Shown piece after piece: positions 1 through 8,058 of a stretch of 64,000 nt of DNA. Source of the DNA: Actinomadura alba (GTDB lineage Bacteria > Actinomycetota > Actinomycetes > Streptosporangiales > Streptosporangiaceae); the NCBI RefSeq assembly GCF_014323705.1, contig NZ_JABVEC010000028.1:1-64000 (forward strand). The letters are read 5' to 3'. The notes under the pieces were generated by a model, which worked only from the letters and a program-made list of their open reading frames with translations, did not search any database and was not told the DNA's origin. Position 1 is the stretch's first letter. Each line of letters opens with the position of its first letter. Position numbers and translations under genes: made by a program.

Positions 1-212
1 TCACCTCCGCGACGAACGCTTACTCCCGGCTGAGGGCCCGGCACCCGGCTGCAGGAGCCGCAGGCGGAGGTGGGCCGGGCCGCGGACGAGGATCTCGTGG
101 CGATGTTCCTCGCGTGTCGCAGTGCGCCGCGACCCTTTGCGGACACCGACCCACTCCGATGCGTTCCGCTCCTAGCCACACCCGATGACGCGCCCGATTT
201 CGCGCGACACGT
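1..212. other. Left-edge segment without a recognised gene
   Basis: Short open frames run through this stretch on both strands, but none gives a protein I can place in a family and none has a convincing ribosome binding site. It may hold the end of a gene that starts outside the window, for example a minus-strand frame whose stop would lie at bases 1-3, but this cannot be decided here. Confidence 0.3.
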
Positions 213-223
213 AACTACTTCAG

Positions 224-260
224 TTGACGTACTTCAAGCGAAGTGATGTACTCGAAGTAC
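224..260 (+). promoter_or_regulatory. Promoter with two palindromes, likely TetR operator
   Basis: A TTGACG -35 element lies at 224-229, with a weak -10 (TGTACT) 17 bases downstream at 247-252. Two inverted repeats overlap it: ACTTC-AAGC-GAAGT at 231-244 and GTACT-CGA-AGTAC at 248-260. They sit directly upstream of a tetR start codon at 285. TetR-family genes are usually autorepressed through such palindromes, so autoregulation is the likely meaning. Confidence 0.6.
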
Positions 261-284
261 TTCAGAGCGAGGAAGGAGTGCGAG

Positions 285-875
285 ATGCGTCAGAACCCGG
301 CCCGCCGGGCCGCGCTGCTCGACGGCGCCATCGAGGTTCTCGCCCGCGAGGGGGCCCGCGGCCTGACCCAGCGCGCCGTCGACAAGGAGGCGGCGGTGCC
401 CATCGGCACCGCGTCCAACTACTTCCGCAACCGCGACGATCTACTCGTCCAGGCCGGCGCCCGCGTCTACGAGCGGCTCAGGCCCGGAGAGGACACGCTC
501 ACCGAGATGTTCGACCAAGCGCGGGACGCCGCGTCGTACGGCGCGATGCTGCGGGAGAGCGTCGGCAGGGTCGCCGCCTTCCGATCCGGGCACCTGGCGC
601 TACTGGAGCTTCGGCTGGAGGCCACCAGAAGACCGGAGCTGCGTACGCTGCTCACCCAGCGGGTCCGCGCCGACATCGACGAGAATCTCACCCGCCACGA
701 GGCCGCGGGCCTTCCCGGCGGCGCAACCGCCGTCCTGCTGATGTACCTGGCCATGAACTGGCTGATCGTCGAGCAGCTCACACTGCCGGATGTCTTCACA
801 GACGCCGAGCGCGACGAGCTGATCACGCGGGCAGTGGAGCGCATCGTCGCTCCGTTCTCCACCGCCACGAAGTGA
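285..875 (+). CDS. TetR/AcrR family transcriptional regulator
   Basis: This 196-aa protein has an N-terminal helix-turn-helix of TetR type at about residues 8-55. The pattern is RRAALLDGAIEVL, then GLTQRAVDKEA, then GTASNYFRNRDDLL. An all-helical ligand domain follows. The ATG at 285 is preferred over GTG/ATG codons at 243 and 246 because AGGAAGGAG lies 7-8 bases before it, whereas the upstream codons fall inside the operator. It probably represses itself and the reductase-like gene 75 bases downstream. The ligand is unknown. Confidence 0.88.
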   Translation: MRQNPARRAALLDGAIEVLAREGARGLTQRAVDKEAAVPIGTASNYFRNRDDLLVQAGARVYERLRPGEDTLTEMFDQARDAASYGAMLRESVGRVAAFRSGHLALLELRLEATRRPELRTLLTQRVRADIDENLTRHEAAGLPGGATAVLLMYLAMNWLIVEQLTLPDVFTDAERDELITRAVERIVAPFSTATK

Positions 876-949
876 CACCCCGGTGGCGCCCGCCCCCGGG
901 CGGCGCACCCCGCCACCGTCCACTGCGACCGATCAACGAAGGACTCCTT

Positions 950-1567
950 GTGCGCAAGCTCGTGTACTTCATCGCCTCCACCCTCGACGGCTTCATCGCC
1001 GGTCCCGACGGCTCCGACCCCAGCGGCCCCGGCGGCTTCTGGTCCCCGTCCGAGGACTACATCCAGCACCTCATCGAGGAGTACCCCGAGACCCTGCCGG
1101 GGCCGGCCCGGGCCGCGCTCGGTGTCACCGCCGAAGGCATCCGCTTCGACACCGTCCTCGAAGGCCGCAAGAGCTATGAGATCGGCCTCGCGGTCGGCGT
1201 GACCGACGCCTATCCTCACCTCAAACACCTGGTCTTCTCCCGGACGCTGACCAAAAGCCCAGACCCCGGCATCGAACTCATCGCCGACGACCCGGTGGCG
1301 GCCGTACGAGAGCTGAAGCGCAACGGCGGCAAAGACATCTGGCTCGTCGGCGGCGCGGAACTGGCCGGCGCACTCTACGGCGAGATCGACCGCGTGATCA
1401 TCAAACTCAGCCCGCTCACCATCGGCTCCGGCATACCCCTCTTCGGACGGACCACAGTCTTCGCGCCCAACGCCTGGAAGCTCATCGACCACACCGTCCT
1501 CAAGAGCGGAGCGGCCTTCCTCACCTACGACCGGCGCCCCGGCACTCCGCAGTCCTCCAGCAGGTAG
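950..1567 (+). CDS. Dihydrofolate reductase family protein (RibD C-terminal domain)
   Basis: This 205-aa single-domain protein belongs to the RibD-C/DHFR-like reductases. These bind NADPH; most small members have no defined substrate. The N-terminus has the typical strand and loop KLVYFIASTLDGFIA, a mid-region GRKSYEIG segment, and the nucleotide-binding strand DIWLVGGAELAGAL. The C-terminus is SPLTIGSGIPLFG, as in the family. The GTG start at 950 follows GAAGGA by about 6 bases. It lies just behind the tetR gene and ends in a strong hairpin. A second member of the same family is encoded on the minus strand at 16950. Confidence 0.85.
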   Translation: MRKLVYFIASTLDGFIAGPDGSDPSGPGGFWSPSEDYIQHLIEEYPETLPGPARAALGVTAEGIRFDTVLEGRKSYEIGLAVGVTDAYPHLKHLVFSRTLTKSPDPGIELIADDPVAAVRELKRNGGKDIWLVGGAELAGALYGEIDRVIIKLSPLTIGSGIPLFGRTTVFAPNAWKLIDHTVLKSGAAFLTYDRRPGTPQSSSR

Positions 1568-1599
1568 ACGCAAGGGGAACACAACCCCACACGGTGCAT

Positions 1600-1634
1600 C
1601 GGTGCGGGATCGAGGCGAGCCTCGGCCCGCACCG
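1600..1634 (+). terminator. Hairpin terminator after the reductase gene
   Basis: CGGTGCGGG (1600-1608) pairs with CCCGCACCG (1626-1634), with a further GAGGC/GCCTC stem inside, followed by TTTGCT. It lies 33 bases past the stop codon. Confidence 0.6.
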
Positions 1635-1925
1635 TTTGCTGTGCGGGGTCGTATGTCAGGTGGAGGCCGAGCTTGGCGTAGAGGCTTGCCTGGACGCACT
1701 ACGGGAGACCAAGTACCCGTCCGCCACCACCACATCGCCGAAGGACAACCGACCTCGACGAAACCGACGGAAACCTCGCGCACGCCCTGTTCGGCCGACT
1801 CACCACGGGGTTGCTGTGAGGCGACAAGGCCCTCACCGCATGGTCGTGTGTCGTCTCCGGATGTGGATCACAGCTGGGATGACACTGGGTGCGCCCGGCC
1901 TCTGGGTCGAGATGAGGAGTGTGTG
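1635..1925. other. Intergenic stretch without a recognised gene
   Basis: Two overlapping plus-strand frames are open here, but their products are low-complexity Arg/Pro-rich sequences without family resemblance and look spurious. The segment probably carries the promoter of the NUDIX remnant and transporter operon that follow. Confidence 0.4.
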
Positions 1926-2096
1926 ATGATCCGTCATTTCACCGCGTCCGCCGTCATCGTGGCCGACGGTCATGTCCTGCTCATCTGCCACCGCAAAGGC
2001 GGCGGCCACGCCGCAGCACGCCCCTTACCCAGCGGCGCTCGCCGGCCCGCTGAGCACGACATCTTCCCTGATCCAACTCGCCGATGGTCCCCGTGA
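1926..2096 (+). pseudogene. Truncated NUDIX hydrolase remnant
   Basis: Behind a good GAGGAG site an ATG opens a frame reading MIRHFTASAVIVADGHVLL followed by ICHRK. This is the first beta-strand region of a NUDIX hydrolase, where an LGxWxxPGG-type continuation and the NUDIX box should follow. Instead the reading becomes Arg/Pro-rich and stops at 2094-2096, about 57 codons in. The NUDIX box is absent in all frames before the next gene starts at 2084, so the catalytic part has been deleted. Translation of the remnant may now only couple to the overlapping MFS start. Confidence 0.7.
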
Positions 2097-3475
2097 CCAT
2101 CGCAAGCGGCGCAAAGCCGCCGAGTCACCGGGAGCGCATCGCGGTAGATGCCGCGCGGGTGTCGGCGCCCCTGCGCGGCAACCCGCGGTACGTACGGTAT
2201 TTCTTCGCGAATCAGATCTCCAGCGCGGGTACGGCGATGGCTACGGGAGCGGTCGCCTACGCCGTCTTGACGACAGGAGGGGGCGCGGCCGGGATCGCGA
2301 TGGTGTTCATGGGACAGATGGTCGCCACGATCGTAATGTCGCCGATCGGCGGCACCCTGGCCGATCGTCTCCCGCGTGTCCGTGTCATCGTCATCGTGCA
2401 GATCATCGTCGGCGCGCTCGTCGCCTTCCAGGCCGGCCTAATCGCTGTTCGCCAGGCCGGGGTTGCCAATCTCGCGCTGATCGCGGCGGCGGTGAACGTG
2501 GCGGCTGCGTTCTCCAGCCCTGCCCGTGTCGGGCTCGTGAGCGCTCTCGTCCCCAAACAGCAGCTCCCCGAAGCCAACGCACTGGCCGAACTCGGTCACT
2601 ACGCGATCATCATGACCGGCCCCGCGGTGGGCGGCTTTGTGGTCGGCGTTGCGGGTCCTGCCTGGGGCGTCGGCTGCAACGCGGTCAGCTTCTGGCTGTC
2701 GGCGGCCTTGATGCACGGGATCAAGGCGCCACCGCTGGAGCGTAAGCCCCAGCGGTTCCTGGCAGACGTGGCCGAAGGATGGGGGGTGGTCAGCCGCACC
2801 CCGTGGATCGTCACCAACGTCCTCGGCAGCGCGGGCATGGTGTCGTGCTGGCACGTCGCCTACGGCATCGTCGGCCTCACCTACGTGCAGACCCATCTCG
2901 GCGGCCCCGCCTCTTGGGGGCTGGTCGCCTCCAGCCTCGGTACCGGCATGGTCGCCGGATCCCTCATCGCCTTAGCGTGGACCCCGCGCCGAGCCGGCTA
3001 CGTCAATTGCATCGCCACCACACCCATGGCGCTCCCCGGCCTGTGCATGGCCGCCGGCATGCCCCTGCCGGTCATCATGGGAGCGGTCGTACTGGCCGCT
3101 ATGGGCCTGTCCATCGCCGCGGTCACGTGGCGCAGCCTGATCCAGCAGACGATCCCCGATGCTCAGCAGGGCCGGGTGGCAGCCTGGTTCAACTTCGGTG
3201 AGATCGGCTTCACCCCGATCGCCTATCTGCTGGTCGGCCCCTCTGTCGCCGTCCTTGGGCTGCGAGGCACGCTGCTGGCCTGCGCCATCGGCATTGTCGC
3301 AGCCACTCTGGCGCCGCTCGCACATCCCGACGTCCGGCAACTGACACTGCTCCAGACACCCGAGCCCCCACTGTCAGCCGCAACGTCCACCGCTGCTGTG
3401 TCTTCCCCAGACAGGAGAGCCAAGAATGCCCGACCTCACCCAAGTTCACCCCTGCGATCTGGTGACCACGCCTGA
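2084..3475 (+). CDS. MFS transporter (EntS-like secretion-effector type)
   Basis: This 463-aa multi-spanning membrane protein is of the MFS_3 kind, which includes enterobactin and macrolide exporters. The N-terminal region runs NPRYVRYFFANQISSAGTAMA, and the loop between helices 2 and 3 has the MFS signature GGTLADRLPR. Helices continue to about residue 415, followed by a polar tail. The ATG at 2084 overlaps the end of the NUDIX remnant; the next in-frame codons lie well inside the conserved start. It overlaps the following gene by 50 bases, so the three genes to 5071 form an operon. The substrate is unknown; drug or peptide efflux is likely. Confidence 0.85.
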   Translation: MVPVTIASGAKPPSHRERIAVDAARVSAPLRGNPRYVRYFFANQISSAGTAMATGAVAYAVLTTGGGAAGIAMVFMGQMVATIVMSPIGGTLADRLPRVRVIVIVQIIVGALVAFQAGLIAVRQAGVANLALIAAAVNVAAAFSSPARVGLVSALVPKQQLPEANALAELGHYAIIMTGPAVGGFVVGVAGPAWGVGCNAVSFWLSAALMHGIKAPPLERKPQRFLADVAEGWGVVSRTPWIVTNVLGSAGMVSCWHVAYGIVGLTYVQTHLGGPASWGLVASSLGTGMVAGSLIALAWTPRRAGYVNCIATTPMALPGLCMAAGMPLPVIMGAVVLAAMGLSIAAVTWRSLIQQTIPDAQQGRVAAWFNFGEIGFTPIAYLLVGPSVAVLGLRGTLLACAIGIVAATLAPLAHPDVRQLTLLQTPEPPLSAATSTAAVSSPDRRAKNARPHPSSPLRSGDHA

Positions 3476-3860
3476 CGGAACGCAGGTCGCCATCGATGCG
3501 GGCATCCTGCCGCTGATCCGCATCCTCTGGGGCCGAGGCTGGTCAACGATGGGCTCATGTCAGGACATGGGAGAGGCACACGCACGTGGCGGTGCCCCGG
3601 GCGGTGAACGCGCCGGGGCGTTCTTCGCCGGGTACGCCTGGCTCAGGATGCCCAACAACGATGCCGGCGCCTTCTTAGCGGAACTGGCCACCGACGCGGC
3701 GTTCACTGGGCGGCTGGACCGCTGGACGCACCCGGACGGCTGGTACGCCTACTGCCTCCACGGAGCGGCCGGCCTCTACAAGAGCACGCAGATCTACTTT
3801 CCCGCACGGCAGCTCGACCAGGTGCTGGACGTCCTCGACCGGCCGCCGGCCGCCCAGTGA
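3426..3860 (+). CDS. Hypothetical 144-aa protein between two MFS genes
   Basis: I do not recognise this protein. It starts with ATG behind AGGAGAGCC (about 3414-3422) and lies within the 3-prime end of the preceding MFS gene. It is soluble, with no membrane segment or signal peptide. A segment GRGWSTMGSCQDMG holds one of its two cysteines, followed later by a Trp-rich stretch around DRWTHPDGWYAYC. Its stop overlaps the next MFS start by GTGA, which makes translational coupling very likely. Position suggests an accessory to export, such as substrate modification or immunity, but nothing in the sequence proves this. Confidence 0.75.
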   Translation: MPDLTQVHPCDLVTTPDGTQVAIDAGILPLIRILWGRGWSTMGSCQDMGEAHARGGAPGGERAGAFFAGYAWLRMPNNDAGAFLAELATDAAFTGRLDRWTHPDGWYAYCLHGAAGLYKSTQIYFPARQLDQVLDVLDRPPAAQ

Positions 3861-5071
3861 CCGTCACCGGGGCCCAGCTGCTGCGCGGCAACAACGCCTA
3901 CCGGCATTACTTCCTCGCCAGGATCACCTCGGTGGCGGGCGGTTCGGTCGCGCCGATCGCGCTGGCGTACGCGATTATCGAACTCGGCGGCGGGGCCACC
4001 GGTATCGCGGTGGTGCTCGGAGTCGAGTACGGCGTGTGGATGCTGATGATGCCGCTGATGGGCATCCTCGCCGACCGCACCCACGACCTGCGGAACCTGC
4101 TGATCGTCTCCCAGCTCCAAGCCGCTGGGTTCCAGTTCATCGAGGCCGCCCTGATCCTGTCCCAGGCCGCGCAGGTGTGGTCTTTATCGGTCGTGGCCGC
4201 GGGAGGAGCTGCGGCGGCGTCGATGTCGGGGCTGGCCGGTAACCGGCTGCTGGCCCAGATCGTGGCACCCGAACACCTGGTCACCGCCAACGCGACATTC
4301 CGCACCGTGCAGATGAGCGTGGCCACCGCCGGGCCCGCTGCGGGCGGCTTCCTGGTCACGTTGGTAGGCCCCGGCTCAGGGATCTTGTGGGATGCCGTGA
4401 CCTTCCTCGCGGCGGCGGCCTGGTTCGCCCGGCTCCCCCACGCCCCCGCCGCCCCAAGAGGCAAGCCTCAAGCCGGTCTCGCTGAGGGCTGGAGGGCGTT
4501 CACGACGCGGACATGGCTGCTGGCCTTGGTCGTCTCCGAAGGCATCGGGAACGCGGCGTTCATGTCCGCCTTCATCATCGGGCCCGTCTACGCCCAGCAG
4601 AACCTCGACGGAGCAGCGGACTGGGGATTGATCAACGGCTGCCTCGCCGCGGGCAGCGCCCTCGGCGCCTGGCTCGCCGGCCGCACCAACCTGCACCGCG
4701 CCGGCCTGATCGTCACCGCGAGCTCAGCCGCCTTCGCCCTCGGCCCCGCCGCCATGGGACTAGGACTCGGGCTACCGGTCCTGGCCGGCGCCGTACTCCT
4801 CGGCGGCGCGCTGGCCGGACCAGGCGACATCGCACGCCGAACACTCCCCCAAGTGAAGATCCCCAACCAGCAGCTCGGCCGGGTCGACGGCCACACCCTG
4901 CTGATCGAAAGCCTGCCCATACCCATTGCCTACGCCCTCGCCGGCCCAGCAGCCGACCACTTCGGCGCCCAGCCCGTCATCGGGGCCTGCGCCGTTGCCA
5001 TGGTCACGGCAGCACTCGCACCGCTGTCCCTACGCGAAGTACGACACCTGCGGCTGACCACCGCCACCTGA
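3857..5071 (+). CDS. MFS transporter, second member of the pair
   Basis: This 404-aa MFS protein is clearly related to the one at 2084. It has the same N-terminal motif NNAYRHYFLARITSVAGG, a GILADRTHDLRN loop after helix 2, and about twelve hydrophobic segments. It is shorter because it lacks the polar N-terminal and C-terminal extensions. The GTG start at 3857 overlaps the upstream stop by four bases. The pair may act as separate exporters or as an unusual two-gene exporter. A 14-bp perfect stem follows the gene. Confidence 0.85.
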   Translation: MTVTGAQLLRGNNAYRHYFLARITSVAGGSVAPIALAYAIIELGGGATGIAVVLGVEYGVWMLMMPLMGILADRTHDLRNLLIVSQLQAAGFQFIEAALILSQAAQVWSLSVVAAGGAAAASMSGLAGNRLLAQIVAPEHLVTANATFRTVQMSVATAGPAAGGFLVTLVGPGSGILWDAVTFLAAAAWFARLPHAPAAPRGKPQAGLAEGWRAFTTRTWLLALVVSEGIGNAAFMSAFIIGPVYAQQNLDGAADWGLINGCLAAGSALGAWLAGRTNLHRAGLIVTASSAAFALGPAAMGLGLGLPVLAGAVLLGGALAGPGDIARRTLPQVKIPNQQLGRVDGHTLLIESLPIPIAYALAGPAADHFGAQPVIGACAVAMVTAALAPLSLREVRHLRLTTAT

Positions 5072-5146
5072 TCAACCCGGCCGGCGCAATGCCGTGATGA
5101 GTCGAGAGATCACGCGGGAGCAACTCCAGGACAGCCCCTCGGATCA

Positions 5147-5190
5147 ACGGTCCGTGCGGGGCCGTGTTGCGCTCTTCCCGCACGGACCGT
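5147..5190. terminator. Bidirectional terminator between convergent genes
   Basis: ACGGTCCGTGCGGG (5147-5160) pairs perfectly with CCCGCACGGACCGT (5177-5190) across a 16-base loop. It lies between the plus-strand MFS operon and the minus-strand methyltransferase gene. Confidence 0.75.
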
Positions 5191-5197
5191 CTGGGTA

Positions 5198-6586
5198 CTA
5201 GACGCCGAATGCCGTCGGGTAGCGGATGGTGCCGGCGGGGACCGGACACGCGGGATCGAACGCGAGCGCCATCATGTACTCATCGGAGACGTCGAACGGT
5301 GGCCGGATGGCATAGCCCGAGGCCGGGGTGAAGCCGAAGCGGGGATAGTACTCGGCGTGGCCAAGGACGAGCACGAGGTTCTCGCCTTGTTCGCGGGCGG
5401 CTCGCAGGGCGGCGTGGATGGCGGCCGAGCCGGCGCCCTGCCTCTGGTAGTCGGGCCGGACGGCGCATGGGCCCAGGGCGAGGGCGGGGACATCGCCGAC
5501 ATGGCACCGGCTGAGTAGCGCGAATCCGGCGATGGTCCCGTCGGGGGCCTCGGCGACCCAGGACAGGCCGGGCAGCCATGCCGACGGGTCGGCGCGCAGA
5601 GCCTCGACCAGGTCGGCCTCTTCGGAGGTGGGAAAGGCGGCGAGGTTGACCTCGCGGATCGCTGTGAGGTCGGCGTCGGTCTCGGCGCGGGTGATCCAGG
5701 CGGTGGTCATGGCGGTGTGCGGGTCCGTTTCCGTACTGGTGGAGGAGTGGGTCTGCGGTCGCAGGATGTAGCCGGTGTATTGGTAGTCCGTGCCGTGCTC
5801 ACGGCGTATCGCGATCTCTTGCCGGGTGGCCGCGACGGCTTCGCGCATACCGGCCACGGCCGTGTCGGCCGAGTCGGCGCGTTCGGACAGCGGCGTGTAG
5901 TACTCGTCGAACCAGTCGCTGTCTGGGGGCGAGTGGATTGCGGCGACGGAGTACCCGGCGTCCCGCGCCGCAGTGACGTTGCGGTCCCCGGTGCGCAGCC
6001 GGTAGTGCTGGTCCCAGAATGCCCGCGCCTCGGCGGAGGGGGCGGCGGTGGTCCATTCGCACTCGGTGAGGACCAATGTGCCGGTGGGGGTCAGCAGCCG
6101 CTGCCAAGAGCGCAGCGCGGTGTCGAAGCCGATGTGGTAGGCGGATCCTTCGGCCCAGATCAGGTCGAAGCTTTCGTCGGCGAAGGGCAGGTCGGCCATC
6201 GACAGCCGGATGGTGCGGATGGCGTGGCCGAGGCCGCGGGCGGCGGCGGCCTGGGTCAGTTCGTCGAGGAACGGCTGGTGCAGGTCGATCGCAATGACCT
6301 CGGCGGCAGCCTCCTGAGCCAGCAGCAGTGCGGCTCGGCCGGGCCCGCAGCCGATGTCCAGTACGCGGGGACGCGCTGGCAGCGGGCCGGCCAGCGCCAG
6401 TAGGCGGCGAGTGGTCGCGTCTGAGCCGGGGCCTTGGCGGGGCAGGCCGTGGTGCAGGGCGAAGAACGCCTCGGTGATCGCGTTGTGCGGAATGTCGGTC
6501 ACGGTGGTGGCTGGTTCCTCGATGGAGTCGCGGGGGCGAGAGGCCGGTTCAATGTCGCCGGTGGTCGACGGGATGCGGTCGTTCAC
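5198..6586 (-). CDS. SAM-dependent methyltransferase fused to GNAT acetyltransferase
   Basis: This 462-aa protein has two domains. Residues about 35-275 form a class I methyltransferase, with motif I VLDIGCGPGRA (75-85), acidic residue IAIDLHQ (98-104) and the DLIWAEGSAYHIGF post-motif. Residues 292-462 begin at an internal Met and form a GNAT acetyltransferase. That half ends with the acetyl-CoA loop YQRQGAGSAAI and the EYYPRFGFTPA motif, as in predicted YhbS-type N-acetyltransferases. A Ser/Thr-rich linker joins them. The start overlaps the rsgA stop by four bases (ATGA), so the genes are co-translated. The substrates are unknown. Confidence 0.82.
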   Translation of the reverse strand: MNDRIPSTTGDIEPASRPRDSIEEPATTVTDIPHNAITEAFFALHHGLPRQGPGSDATTRRLLALAGPLPARPRVLDIGCGPGRAALLLAQEAAAEVIAIDLHQPFLDELTQAAAARGLGHAIRTIRLSMADLPFADESFDLIWAEGSAYHIGFDTALRSWQRLLTPTGTLVLTECEWTTAAPSAEARAFWDQHYRLRTGDRNVTAARDAGYSVAAIHSPPDSDWFDEYYTPLSERADSADTAVAGMREAVAATRQEIAIRREHGTDYQYTGYILRPQTHSSTSTETDPHTAMTTAWITRAETDADLTAIREVNLAAFPTSEEADLVEALRADPSAWLPGLSWVAEAPDGTIAGFALLSRCHVGDVPALALGPCAVRPDYQRQGAGSAAIHAALRAAREQGENLVLVLGHAEYYPRFGFTPASGYAIRPPFDVSDEYMMALAFDPACPVPAGTIRYPTAFGV

Positions 6587-7674
6587 GATTGCCGGTCCCG
6601 GAACTTGTAGGTCGCACGCAGATGACCGGTGATGGCTTTCTGCCGGTTGGTGCGCTCAGCGCGTAGTCGAGCATCGTTGCGCGAGGCCGCCCAGGTGTTC
6701 TCGCGTTGCAGTTTGCGGTGGCTGCGCAGGCGGCGCTCGGTCAGCTCGCCGGCCTGGATGGCGTCCTGAACCGCGCAACCGGGCTCGGTGTCGTGGCCAC
6801 AGTCGCCGAAGCGGCAGTCCTGGGCAAGACGTTCGATCTCGGAGAAGACCTGTTGCAGGCCGTCGGCGGCGTCGTAGAGGCCGATCCCGCGCAGGCCAGG
6901 GGTATCGATGAGCACACCACCGCCGGGAAGAAGGACCAGCTCGCGATGGACGGTGGTGTGGCGGCCCTTGCCGTCTTGTGCCCGTACTGCGCCGGTGGCG
7001 AGAACGTCTTCGCCGAGCAGGACGTTGCCCAAGGTGGACTTGCCCGCCCCGGAGGGCCCGAGCAGGACCGTGGTCCCGCTCAGCAGAGCGGTCAGGACAT
7101 CCATGTCCTGACCGGTGGCCGCGCTGGTGGTCACGATGTCCACGCCCGGGGCCAGCGCGCGGACATCGGCGTGGACGGCGTCGGCGTCGGCTGCCAGGTC
7201 CGCCTTGGTCAGGGCGACCACCGGCCGAGCGCCGCTGTCCCACGCCAGGGCCAGCAGCCGTTCCACCCGGCCGGCGTCCAGCGGGGCGGCCAGGGAGACG
7301 GCGACGACGACGGTGTCGATATTGGCGGCGAGCACCTGCCCATGGGAGGAGCGAGAGGCGGAGGCCCGCACGATCGCGCTTCGCCGCGGCAGCAGGGCCA
7401 CCAGTTCCGGATCCGACGACGGGCGCAGGGCAGCCCAGTCGCCGGTGCAGGGCGCGAGTAGTGGGTCGGTGGAATACAGCGCCGATAGGGCGGCCCGCGC
7501 CGGGCCGTGCTCGGTGACCGCATCGCACAGACCGCGATCCACACGCACGATCCGAGCCGGCGTCAAGCCGGCCCTACGGTGTTCAGCGAAGGCGCTGTCG
7601 AGCGCTTCGGTCCATCCGTACTGGGACAGGTCGACGTCGGTTGAGAAGGAGGAATCCGTGAAGGGAGATTGCAA
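6583..7674 (-). CDS. rsgA: Ribosome small subunit-dependent GTPase RsgA
   Basis: RsgA (YjeQ) is a circularly permuted GTPase that checks late maturation of the 30S subunit. The 363-aa protein shows an N-terminal OB-fold. G4 TKAD (156-159) precedes G1 GPSGAGKST (206-214) and G3 DTPG (257-260), which is the diagnostic permuted order. The C-terminal zinc site is C287, C292, H294 and C300. It heads a two-gene operon with the methyltransferase-acetyltransferase fusion. Many actinobacteria carry a second, diverged RsgA; this could be that accessory copy, given the neighbours. Confidence 0.93.
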   Translation of the reverse strand: MQSPFTDSSFSTDVDLSQYGWTEALDSAFAEHRRAGLTPARIVRVDRGLCDAVTEHGPARAALSALYSTDPLLAPCTGDWAALRPSSDPELVALLPRRSAIVRASASRSSHGQVLAANIDTVVVAVSLAAPLDAGRVERLLALAWDSGARPVVALTKADLAADADAVHADVRALAPGVDIVTTSAATGQDMDVLTALLSGTTVLLGPSGAGKSTLGNVLLGEDVLATGAVRAQDGKGRHTTVHRELVLLPGGGVLIDTPGLRGIGLYDAADGLQQVFSEIERLAQDCRFGDCGHDTEPGCAVQDAIQAGELTERRLRSHRKLQRENTWAASRNDARLRAERTNRQKAITGHLRATYKFRDRQS

Positions 7675-8058
7675 CGTGAGACACCTTGCGGGAAGGGGCC
7701 CCGACGAGACGCAGATACCACCCCGCCGCGCGAGCCAGGCGGCTCACGGCGAGGGGAAGAAGTGGGTCAGACCGGGGCCCGGGACGTGAGGATTGTCCGG
7801 GCGCTGCACACGGCAGCGGTCTTCACCGCGGTCATTAACCTCACCTCCCTCTCATCCGGTAATCCAACGCCAACGTTCAGCAGAGTAGCACTCCCACAGG
7901 GCTACCGATCTCATCGCCGACCACTGTTCCGTTGTTTCCTCGCGGCGGCCCGACGGGCGCGGGCAGGATGCGGTGCCGGAGAGCGCACCACGTGCCATCG
8001 TCCGGTCGGCAAGGTGCTCGTGCTCGTCGCTGCCGGGCTCCGCGACTGCGTGCGACAC
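7675..8058. other. 384-bp stretch with no confident gene
   Basis: This lies between the rsgA start and the zinc permease stop. A minus-strand frame at 7852-8058 opens with GTG directly after the permease stop and encodes 68 residues with a HEH motif (SDEHEHLAD). It has no family resemblance, and base composition changes toward its 3-prime end. It could be a degraded last gene of the zinc operon. The rest probably holds the rsgA promoter. Confidence 0.3.

Noticed and set aside
224-949. A long plus-strand frame from 224 that joins the reductase-like protein
   Set aside because: It runs through the operator and tetR in another frame. The conserved reductase sequence starts at the GTG at 950 with its own ribosome site.
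7852-8058. A 68-codon minus-strand frame directly after the zinc permease stop, with a HEH motif
   Set aside because: No family resemblance, no ribosome site, and drifting composition; listed only as part of an unassigned stretch.
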